Below are positions 1 to 5,119 of a DNA stretch of 5,119 bases, in pieces; position 1 is the first letter of the stretch, and each line of letters begins with the position of its first letter. This stretch comes from JBOGHU01 sp050742255. GTDB lineage: Bacteria > Actinomycetota > Acidimicrobiia > Acidimicrobiales > CADCSY01. Location of the stretch: the NCBI GenBank assembly GCA_050742255.1, contig JBOGHU010000091.1, forward strand, positions 1 to 5,119, given 5' to 3'. The translations under genes and the position numbers were made by a program. The notes below the pieces were generated by a model. The model did not search any database. It saw nothing but the letters and a program-made list of their open reading frames with translations, and was not told where the DNA came from.

Positions 1-2132
1 CCGGCCACGTCGATGGCCATCTGCATGAGCTGCTCCTGGAACAGGGGCACGCCGAGGGTCTTGGCCAGCGACCGCTCAAGCAGGGGGTGGAGGTAGGTGA
101 CCGCCTCGGTGCCGTTGCGCCGGCGCAGGTAGGGGTGGACCGAGCCGCCCTGGATGGGCCCGGGGCGGATCAGGGCCACCTGCACCACCAGGTCGGAGAA
201 GCGGCGGGGCCGGAGGCGGGGGAGGGTGGCCATCTGGGCCCGGCTCTCGACCTGGAACACCCCCACGGAGTCGCCGTGGGCCAGCATCTCGTAGACCGCC
301 GGGTCCTGGGGCAGGGTGGCCAGGTCGACCGCGGTGCCGTGGTGGTGGCGGACCAGGTCGACGCAGCGGTGCAGGGCCGACAGCATGCCCAGGCCCAGCA
401 GGTCGAACTTCACCAGCCCCACCGCCGCGCAGTCGTCCTTGTCCCACTGCAGGACGCTGCGCCCGGGCATGCGCCCCCACTCCACCGGGCACACCTCGGC
501 CACCGGCCGGTCGCAGATGACCATGCCCCCCGAGTGGATGCCCAGGTGACGGGGGAAGCCCTCCACCTCGGCGGCCAGGGCCAGCACCGGGGCGGGGCTG
601 TGCCCCAGGGCCCGGCCCATGTCCCGCACCGCTGAGCGGGCCCGGTAGGTGATGACGTTGGCCACCTGGGCGGCACGCTCCCGCCCGTAGCGGCGGTAGA
701 CGTAGGCGATGACCTCCTCCCGGCGGTCGGCCTCGATGTCGAGGTCGATGTCGGGGGGGCCGTCGCGCTCGGGGGAGAGGAAGCGCTCGAAGAGCAGGCC
801 CAGGCCCACGGCGTCGACGTTGGTGATGCCGAGGGAGTAGCAGACCGCCGAGTTGGCGGCCGATCCACGGCCCTGGCAGTAGATGTCGAGGCGCCGGCAG
901 CATTCGACGATGTCCCAGACCACGAGGAAGTAGCCCGCGAACCCCAGCGTCTCGATCACAGCCAGCTCGTGGTCGATCTGGGCCCACGCCCCCGCCACCC
1001 GCTCGGCCCCCCGGGGCCCGTAGCGTCGCTCGGCTCCCCCCGTGGTGAGGGCGGTCAGCCAGCTCATCTCGTCGTGGCCAGGGGGGACGGGGAAGTCGGG
1101 GAGGCGAGGGGCGACCAGGGCCAGGTCGAAGGCGCACTCGGCGCCCAGCTCGGCGGCCCGGGCCACCACCCCGGGGTAGCGGGCCAGGCGGCGGGCCTGC
1201 TCGGCGCCCGAGCGCAGGCAGGCGGCGCCACCGGCGGGGAGCCACCCCTCGACCTGGTCCAGGCTGCGCCGGGCTCGCACCGCACCCAGGGCGGCGGCCA
1301 GGCGGCGGCGGGCGGGCCGGGCGTAGTGCACGTTGTTGGTGGCAACCACGTCGACCCCGGCCCGCACCCCCAGGGCGGCCAGGGCGTCGTTGCGGGCCGA
1401 GTCGAGGGGGTCGCCGTGGTCCCACAGCTCCACCGCCACCCGGTCCCGACCGAACGCCTCGACCAGGAGGTGGAGCTCCCGGGCGGCGGCGGCAGGCCCG
1501 TGGGCACCCAGGGCGGCGGTCACCGCTCCCTTGCGGCAGCCGGTGAGGACCTGCCAGTGGCCGCCGTGGGCACCGGCCAGGTCGGCCAGGTCGGCCCGGG
1601 GCCGCCCCTTCTCCCCTCCGGCCAGCTGGGCGGCGGTGATGGCCCGGCACAGGCGGGCGTAGCCCTCGGGGTCCCCGGCCAGCACCACCAGGTGGTGGCC
1701 CTCGGGGTCGATCACCCCAGCCCGGGGCCGCCCGTCGGGGGAGAGGGTGAGCTCGGCCCCGAACACGGTGGGCACGCCCACCTGGGCGGCGGCCTCGGCG
1801 AAGCGCACCACGCCGTACACGCCGCCGTGGTCGGTGAGGGCCAGGGCGGCGAGGCCCAGGCGGGCGGCCTCCTCGGCCAGCTCCTCGGGGTGGGAGGCGC
1901 CGTCGAGGAAGCTGAAGTTGGAGTGGCAGTGCAGCTCGGCGTAGGGGACGGGGGCACCGCCCCGGGGACGGGGGGCGGAGAGGTCGGCCTGGGCCTGGTA
2001 GGGCGGGCGCCGGCGGCGGGACCACGCCGGGACGTCGGCGCCGTCAGCGCCGTGGGGCGCCGGTCGGGGGCGCCCGGCGGAGAGTCGCCGCTCCAGCTCG
2101 GGCCAGGGGATGGGGGGGTTGCGCCAGCCCAT
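1..2132 (-). CDS. dnaE2: DnaE2, error-prone DNA polymerase III alpha subunit (5' two thirds, runs off the left edge)
   Basis: This is the catalytic subunit of the damage-inducible mutasome, which extends DNA across lesions with low fidelity in the cytoplasm. 710 codons are present without interruption; the family is roughly 1,050-1,100 residues, so the C-terminal clamp and OB-fold part lies outside. The N terminus reads MGWRNPPIPWPELERRL, the usual actinobacterial DnaE2 opening, which fixes the start at 2132. A PHP domain follows, with AELHCHSNFSFLDG (H68, H70) and TDH at 100-102. The polymerase core has GRGSAANS from residue 421, PDIDLDIE with D463 and D465, and LVKFDLLGL with D577, so the three catalytic aspartates are intact. 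Further on are IRPGPIQGGSVHPY near 655 and LFQEQLMQM at 697-705. There is no Shine-Dalgarno; a LexA box and a -10 element sit directly upstream. What I read directly is the motifs and open frame; the family role comes from mycobacterial work. Confidence 0.97.
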   Translation of the reverse strand, partial: MGWRNPPIPWPELERRLSAGRPRPAPHGADGADVPAWSRRRRPPYQAQADLSAPRPRGGAPVPYAELHCHSNFSFLDGASHPEELAEEAARLGLAALALTDHGGVYGVVRFAEAAAQVGVPTVFGAELTLSPDGRPRAGVIDPEGHHLVVLAGDPEGYARLCRAITAAQLAGGEKGRPRADLADLAGAHGGHWQVLTGCRKGAVTAALGAHGPAAAARELHLLVEAFGRDRVAVELWDHGDPLDSARNDALAALGVRAGVDVVATNNVHYARPARRRLAAALGAVRARRSLDQVEGWLPAGGAACLRSGAEQARRLARYPGVVARAAELGAECAFDLALVAPRLPDFPVPPGHDEMSWLTALTTGGAERRYGPRGAERVAGAWAQIDHELAVIETLGFAGYFLVVWDIVECCRRLDIYCQGRGSAANSAVCYSLGITNVDAVGLGLLFERFLSPERDGPPDIDLDIEADRREEVIAYVYRRYGRERAAQVANVITYRARSAVRDMGRALGHSPAPVLALAAEVEGFPRHLGIHSGGMVICDRPVAEVCPVEWGRMPGRSVLQWDKDDCAAVGLVKFDLLGLGMLSALHRCVDLVRHHHGTAVDLATLPQDPAVYEMLAHGDSVGVFQVESRAQMATLPRLRPRRFSDLVVQVALIRPGPIQGGSVHPYLRRRNGTEAVTYLHPLLERSLAKTLGVPLFQEQLMQMAIDVA

Positions 2133-2142
2133 GGGGACGGCC

Positions 2143-2148
2143 AGTGTA
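2143..2148 (-). promoter_or_regulatory. -10 element of the dnaE2 promoter
   Basis: TACACT on the minus strand matches the actinobacterial TANNNT -10 pattern. Only 10 nt (GGCCGTCCCC) separate it from the dnaE2 ATG, so transcription would begin at or within a few bases of the start codon. With no purine-rich ribosome binding site in that gap, the mRNA is probably leaderless or nearly so, which is common in actinobacteria. No convincing -35 hexamer is visible at 17-18 bp; the LexA box fills most of the spacer. Confidence 0.65.
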
Positions 2149-2149
2149 G

Positions 2150-2163
2150 CGAACAGGTGTTCG
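2150..2163 (-). promoter_or_regulatory. LexA (SOS) box upstream of dnaE2
   Basis: The minus strand reads CGAACACCTGTTCG, two perfect inverted half-sites CGAAC and GTTCG around a 4-bp centre. This is the Gram-positive/actinobacterial LexA operator pattern. One flanking base also fits the longer TCGAAC-N4-GTTCGA form (the 5' T on the minus strand); the other flank is C instead of A. It ends 17 bp before the dnaE2 ATG and lies just upstream of the -10 element, so bound LexA would block the polymerase. The inference is that dnaE2 is repressed by LexA and induced by DNA damage. Confidence 0.9.
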
Positions 2164-2214
2164 AGCTGCCTGGTCGCCGAGCCTGGTCTCTCCGCCCCGG
2201 GCCGCCCCTGCGGT

Positions 2215-2244
2215 CAGCCCGGTCTCACCGGCCTCACCGGGCTG
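2215..2244 (-). terminator. GC-rich inverted repeat at the end of the small hypothetical gene
   Basis: CAGCCCGGT (2215-2223) and ACCGGGCTG (2236-2244) are a perfect 9-bp inverted repeat with a 12-nt loop, and the hairpin overlaps the stop codon at 2234-2236. It lies between the small gene and the dnaE2 promoter, where a terminator would insulate dnaE2 from read-through. There is no T-tract after it on the minus strand, so it would be a tail-less hairpin of the type proposed in high-GC actinobacteria. Chance stems are frequent at this GC content. Confidence 0.35.
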
Positions 2245-2569
2245 CGACTGCCTCTGGCCGGCTCCGGTGCGGTGGGGCCGGTACGGGGCGGCCATTGGGC
2301 ACGCCCAGGGCCGCCGTCTTGTCGGAGGTGGCGACGGCGAGGGCCAGTCGCAGCGTGGCCGCGGCCTCCTCGGTGAACGCAGGCGCGTGGTGGCGACGTC
2401 GAAGTTCGATCCTCTGCAGCGCCCGCTTCAGCGCCGCCGGGTCGGCGGCTGCCGCTCGGGCCAGCACCCTCGCCGCCCCGACGCGGTCGCCAGCGGGGTG
2501 GATGGCCAGAGCGACGGCTCGGGCGCAGAGTCGATCGGTGAGGCTTCGTGGTCGGCGTAGCGTCCTCAT
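2234..2569 (-). CDS. Small basic helical protein of unknown function
   Basis: I do not recognise this 111-residue protein. It begins MRTLRRPRSLTDRLCARA, followed by alanine/leucine-rich stretches likely to be helical (about residues 9-24, 30-42, 45-58 and 67-83), then a proline/arginine-rich tail from about residue 91. There is no signal peptide or membrane segment. Support for coding is moderate: third positions are mostly G or C through the core, and the sequence has the composition of a soluble helical protein and not a Pro/Arg-rich shadow frame. The start is uncertain. The frame is open back to a GTG at 2710 with another ATG at 2587, but upstream of 2587 codon third positions become mixed, so the N-terminal extension is probably not translated. 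A GGGGG 11 nt before the ATG at 2569 is only a weak ribosome binding site. It lies between the CBS gene and dnaE2 on the same strand; nothing links it to DNA repair beyond position. Confidence 0.55.
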   Translation of the reverse strand: MRTLRRPRSLTDRLCARAVALAIHPAGDRVGAARVLARAAAADPAALKRALQRIELRRRHHAPAFTEEAAATLRLALAVATSDKTAALGVPNGRPVPAPPHRSRPEAVAAR

Positions 2570-2771
2570 CACACCCGTGACCCCCATGTCGACGGCTACG
2601 AAGAACCCGGGGGTGACCGGCGGCCGAGGTGCCCTACGGCATCGCACAACGCGCCTGGCCACAGACCCGGGGCTCGGCTCGCTGCTCAACCGGTCCGAAG
2701 ATCCTTCCACAACACGTAACGGGGCGCAAGGGAGTACTTATGGGTGTTCCGGCACCGACCTCGTCCGCCGG

Positions 2772-3206
2772 TCAGCGCCCGGCGCGGTAGGCGTCCCTCA
2801 GCACGGTGGCCTCCATCTCCAGCTCTTCGAGGCGGTTCTTGACCACGTCGCCGATGCTGACGACGCCGCACAGCCTTCCCTCCTCCAGGACGGGGAGGTG
2901 GCGGTTGCGGGATCGTGTCATCTCCGCCATCACGTGGGTGATCGTGTCGTCGGGTTCACAGGCCCGCACCTGCTTGGACATGATGTCGGCAGCCCGCAGC
3001 TCCATCAGCCGCGACCCGTGCCTGGCCAGCCCCCGCACGATGTCGCGCTCGGAGACGATGCCCTCCAGCCGTTGGCCGTCGCGGGACACGACGAGGGCGC
3101 CGATCCCCAACGTCGTCAGTCGGTGGACGACCAGGGGGATGGAGGCATCGGGAGCGATGGTCTCCACCGTCCGGCCCTTCGACTTGAGGATGCTCTCGAC
3201 CTTCAT
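2772..3206 (-). CDS. Tandem CBS-domain protein
   Basis: A complete 144-residue protein made almost entirely of one Bateman module. CBS domain 1 covers about residues 7-62 and ends in GIVSERDIVRGL; CBS domain 2 covers about 74-130 and contains RHLPVLEEGRLCGVVSIGDVV. A short charged helix, RLEELEMEATVLRDAY, closes the protein. Stand-alone CBS pairs of this size are widespread in actinobacteria and proteobacteria and usually bind adenosine nucleotides, acting as energy or redox sensors; the ligand here cannot be read from sequence. There is no membrane segment or fused enzyme. The ATG at 3206 has a good Shine-Dalgarno 7 nt upstream and matches the usual family N terminus (MKVESILKSKG). It sits between imuB and dnaE2 with about 95 bp upstream, enough for its own promoter, so its presence in the SOS locus need not mean a role in mutagenesis. 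Confidence 0.93.
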   Translation of the reverse strand: MKVESILKSKGRTVETIAPDASIPLVVHRLTTLGIGALVVSRDGQRLEGIVSERDIVRGLARHGSRLMELRAADIMSKQVRACEPDDTITHVMAEMTRSRNRHLPVLEEGRLCGVVSIGDVVKNRLEELEMEATVLRDAYRAGR

Positions 3207-3213
3207 GGCTCTG

Positions 3214-3219
3214 CCCCCT
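3214..3219 (-). promoter_or_regulatory. Ribosome binding site of the CBS-domain gene
   Basis: AGGGGG on the minus strand lies 7 nt before the ATG at 3206. It is the best-looking Shine-Dalgarno in the window and decides the start over the longer open frame that continues upstream across the imuB end. Confidence 0.7.
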
Positions 3220-3267
3220 GGACTGACGCTGGTGGGATGGTCGGCCGCGACGACGTCGGCCGGCCCA

Positions 3268-3273
3268 ATCCTA
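3268..3273 (-). promoter_or_regulatory. Possible -10 element for the CBS-domain gene
   Basis: TAGGAT on the minus strand fits TANNNT and would place a transcript start near 3261, giving a leader of about 55 nt before the ATG. No TTGACA-like -35 is visible at 16-19 bp; the nearest TTGAGG is 26 bp away. The call rests on the -10 and the gap position alone. Confidence 0.35.
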
Positions 3274-3301
3274 GAGAGTGCCCGACGGGGGAGGGAGGTC
3301 C

Positions 3302-3455
3302 TCAACCCCGGTCGCGGTGGTCGAAGTATCTGTCCCAGGCCGGGTCGAGGCGGCGCTTGGCCCTCGGGGATGGAGACGCAGGCCAGGCGGCCGTCATGGG
3401 GGTGGACGAGGCCCAGGCGGACCAGCTCGGCCAGGGCGTCGTCGCCCTCGAAGTC
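3302..3455 (-). pseudogene. Short frameshifted, start-less coding remnant after imuB
   Basis: Two adjoining frames look like one protein. From 3455 to 3363 the minus strand reads DFEGDDALAELVRLGLVHPH then DGRLACVSIPE; moving one base at the GAGGG run (3361-3365) gives AKRRLDPAWDRYFDHRDRG and a TGA at 3302. Across these 50 codons only three end in A or T, which is strong support that both pieces were coding. Upstream of 3455, inside imuB, the third-position bias of this frame disappears, and no ATG, GTG or TTG is available near the junction. It is therefore either the tail of a gene that lost its front and gained an indel, or an intact small gene damaged by a sequencing error. I do not recognise the family. 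The ALAELVRLGLV stretch faintly recalls C-terminal parts of actinobacterial Phd-type antitoxins, but that is speculation. Confidence 0.45.
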
Positions 3456-5085
3456 AGTCGTAGGTGGCCTCGGCCCGCCAGCGCCGGCCCTCCAGGGCGA
3501 GGAGGTGGGCGCCGGTGGCGGTGACCACCTGGATGCGGGCCCGGCGACGGTGGGTGGCGGGGTCCCACCACCGCTCGTCGACCGGCCACGGCCCGGCCCA
3601 GGCCACCACCTCGCCCGATGGCCCGCCCCCCACAGACACCGCCCTGGGGGCGGCGGTGACCAGGCCCCGGCCGCTGACCCCCACCGGCCCACCGTCGGCG
3701 TCGAGCACCTCGGCCTCCGGAGGGCGGGCATGGACCACCGTCGGCGACGGTGGCGGCAGACGGCCCGGCCACGGCGGATCGCCGCTCCCACCACCACCGC
3801 CGAGACCGCTTGCCCCGGTGGACGTGCCGCCGCCACCCGGGCCCTTGGGTTCTGGGCTGTGTTCTGGGCGGTGGGACCCGCCCGTGGGCGCGGGGACCAG
3901 AGCCACCTGCTCGCCCGGTCCCCGTCCCCCTCGCCGCGTCGGGACCAGCACCTCCTCGGGTCCGAGCAGCCCCTGGAGCCGGGCCAGGCCCCGGGCCGCC
4001 CGCCGGTCGGTCGCCGCCACCTCACCCCAGAGCCCCAGCTGGTGACCGCCGGCCACCACCTCGTCGGGCACCAGGCGCAGGGCGACGAGGCCGCTCCGAG
4101 GTCGGGCCACCCCGGCGGTGCCGGTGAGGAAGCCGTCCAGCTGCCAGCGGACCCGGTCGGCCAGGGCGCCCGGCCCCAGGGTCCCGTCGTGGCGCCACCG
4201 CCGGACCAGGGTCTCACCGGTGGCGGTCTCGGCCTCGATGCTCACCCGGGCGCAGGACAGCCCCCGGTCGGCCAGGCGGCTGGCCAGCTCGGTGGCGAGG
4301 GCCCGGGCGGCGAAGGCGGCGGCCTCCACCCCCTGGGCCGGGGGGTCGAGCTCGGTGGCCACCGCCAGGTCGGGTGCCGGGGGGCGGAGCAGCAGGGGGC
4401 GCACGTCGAGGCCGCGGGCCAGGCGGGAGATGGCCAGCCCCCTCATCCCGAAGCGGCCCACCAGGGTGGGTGTGGGGATAGCCGCCACCTCCCCCAGGGT
4501 GCGCAGGCCCAGCCGCGGCAGGAGCCCCACCTCCTCGGCTGACCCGTCCTCCGCCCCCAGGCCGACCCGGAGGGCCGCCACCGGGAGGGGAGCGAGGAAG
4601 GCGGCGCCACCCCCGGGGGGGACCACCGCCTCCTGCCGGGCGGCCAGGAGGGCGGGGAAGAGGCCGTCGGCCACGCCCACCTGGCACCGGCCCCGTCCTT
4701 CGAGGACGGCGCCCACGACGGTGGCGATCTGGGCGGCGAGGGCGTGATCACCGCCGAGGCGGCGGGACGGGCCCCGGGTGGGGAGGGCGAGGGTGCCGGG
4801 GCCGACCACCTCCAGGGAGGGGGTGAGCGCCTCGACCGCGGCGGCCACCGCCTCGAAGGCCCGGGTGTCCCGGCCGGGATCGGTGGGGACGACGGTGAGC
4901 CCGGGGCAGTGGGCCTGGGCGTCCCCCCGGCGCAGGCCGGGGCGCACCCCGGCGGCCCGAGCTGCGGCCGAGCACGCCACCACCGCCGCGCCGGCCACCA
5001 CCGCCACCGCCTGGTCGCCCCCCGCTCCGGCCGCCACCACCGGCCAGTCCGGGCACCAGGCCACCAGGGTGCGGGCCGGTACCAT
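3454..5085 (-). CDS. imuB: ImuB, catalytically inactive Y-family polymerase homologue (mutasome adaptor)
   Basis: A complete 543-residue ImuB, the hub that links ImuA' and DnaE2 to the sliding clamp during SOS translesion synthesis. Where active Y-family polymerases have their first catalytic Asp, it reads TLVAWCPDWPVVAAG (residues 6-20); where they have S-x-D-E it reads LEVVGPGTLALP (91-102). All catalytic acidic residues are thus missing, as expected for ImuB. A helix-hairpin-helix-like stretch LPRLGLRTLGEVAAIP (189-204) is followed by the little-finger region to about 385. QLGLWG at 349-354 matches the beta-clamp-binding motif QLPLWG of mycobacterial ImuB. Residues about 400-447 are a Gly/Pro/Ser-rich linker, before a conserved C-terminal module containing WAGPWPVDERWWDP (496-509) and ending RRWRAEATYD. 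The ATG follows the upstream TGA by 2 nt, so translation is probably coupled; the nearest purine run (GGTGGGGG) is rather far away. The SOS control site should lie beyond the right edge, before imuA'. Confidence 0.95.
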   Translation of the reverse strand: MVPARTLVAWCPDWPVVAAGAGGDQAVAVVAGAAVVACSAAARAAGVRPGLRRGDAQAHCPGLTVVPTDPGRDTRAFEAVAAAVEALTPSLEVVGPGTLALPTRGPSRRLGGDHALAAQIATVVGAVLEGRGRCQVGVADGLFPALLAARQEAVVPPGGGAAFLAPLPVAALRVGLGAEDGSAEEVGLLPRLGLRTLGEVAAIPTPTLVGRFGMRGLAISRLARGLDVRPLLLRPPAPDLAVATELDPPAQGVEAAAFAARALATELASRLADRGLSCARVSIEAETATGETLVRRWRHDGTLGPGALADRVRWQLDGFLTGTAGVARPRSGLVALRLVPDEVVAGGHQLGLWGEVAATDRRAARGLARLQGLLGPEEVLVPTRRGGRGPGEQVALVPAPTGGSHRPEHSPEPKGPGGGGTSTGASGLGGGGGSGDPPWPGRLPPPSPTVVHARPPEAEVLDADGGPVGVSGRGLVTAAPRAVSVGGGPSGEVVAWAGPWPVDERWWDPATHRRRARIQVVTATGAHLLALEGRRWRAEATYD

Positions 5086-5087
5086 GC

Positions 5088-5119
5088 TCAGCCGGCCCCC
5101 ACCCCGCCGTCGGCCCGGG
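5088..5119 (-). CDS. C-terminal end of the gene upstream of imuB, probably imuA'
   Basis: The open frame ending at the TGA at 5090-5088 gives the last nine residues, RADGGVGAG. Two nucleotides separate this stop from the imuB ATG, as expected for a coupled operon. In actinobacteria the gene in this place is normally imuA', a RecA-like mutasome partner. The visible tail is too short to identify by sequence, so the assignment rests on position only. Confidence 0.45.
   Translation of the reverse strand, partial: RADGGVGAG

Noticed and set aside
76..2025. 649-codon open frame on the minus strand
   Set aside because: Pro/Arg/Gly-rich shadow of dnaE2 in another frame; the dnaE2 frame carries all the family motifs.
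2224..2240. Tandem CTCACCGG repeat (2224-2231 and 2233-2240)
   Set aside because: Only two short copies, lying within the inverted repeat; no sign of a regulatory array.
2400..2410. TCGAAGTTCGA palindrome as a second LexA box
   Set aside because: The half-sites are separated by one base instead of four and it lies inside the small gene's coding region.
2749..2771. CCGGC/GCCGG stem after the CBS gene as a terminator
   Set aside because: Only 5 bp with a 13-nt loop and no T-tract; expected by chance at this GC content.
969..3524. 851-codon open frame on the plus strand
   Set aside because: It runs antisense to dnaE2, the small gene and the CBS gene. Its Gly/Val/Gln/His-rich composition is typical of a shadow frame in very GC-rich DNA, and it has no recognisable domain.
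3207..4217. N-terminal extension of the CBS protein to a 481-residue protein
   Set aside because: The upstream part is a Trp/Pro/Arg-rich shadow of imuB and then the first half of the remnant. The ATG at 3206 has a good ribosome binding site and matches the family N terminus.
2806..4542. 578-codon open frame on the plus strand
   Set aside because: Antisense to the CBS gene and imuB, low-complexity composition, no family match.

Overview
The window is very GC-rich bacterial DNA, and every gene I can support lies on the minus strand. It looks like an actinobacterium. The codons end almost always in G or C, and the LexA operator is of the Gram-positive/actinobacterial type (CGAAC-N4-GTTCG). dnaE2 appears to be expressed from a near-leaderless promoter, and both mutasome proteins carry motifs resembling the mycobacterial ones. 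I cannot assign a genus; an uncultured Acidimicrobiia-like or related lineage is only a guess.

Reading in the direction of transcription, from high to low coordinates: (1) 5119-5088, the last nine codons of an upstream gene that by position should be imuA'. (2) 5085-3454, imuB, a complete catalytically dead Y-family polymerase homologue that starts 2 nt after the upstream stop. (3) 3455-3302, a short coding remnant with no start codon and an apparent one-base frameshift, directly after imuB. (4) 3206-2772, a complete two-CBS-domain protein with a good Shine-Dalgarno and a possible promoter of its own. (5) about 2569-2234, a small basic helical protein of unknown function. (6) 2132-1, the first 710 residues of DnaE2, running off the left edge.

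ImuA', ImuB and DnaE2 form the SOS-induced mycobacterial-type mutasome. DnaE2 does the error-prone translesion synthesis, ImuB is the inactive adaptor that docks on the beta clamp, and ImuA' completes the assembly. Here dnaE2 is separated from imuB by about 1.3 kb holding three unrelated or unknown units. It has its own perfect 14-bp LexA box overlapping its promoter, so it can be induced independently of the imuA'-imuB operon. The window is therefore mainly a known DNA-damage mutagenesis cassette with an unusual insertion in the middle. I see no CRISPR array, tRNA, rRNA, transposase or other clearly undescribed system.
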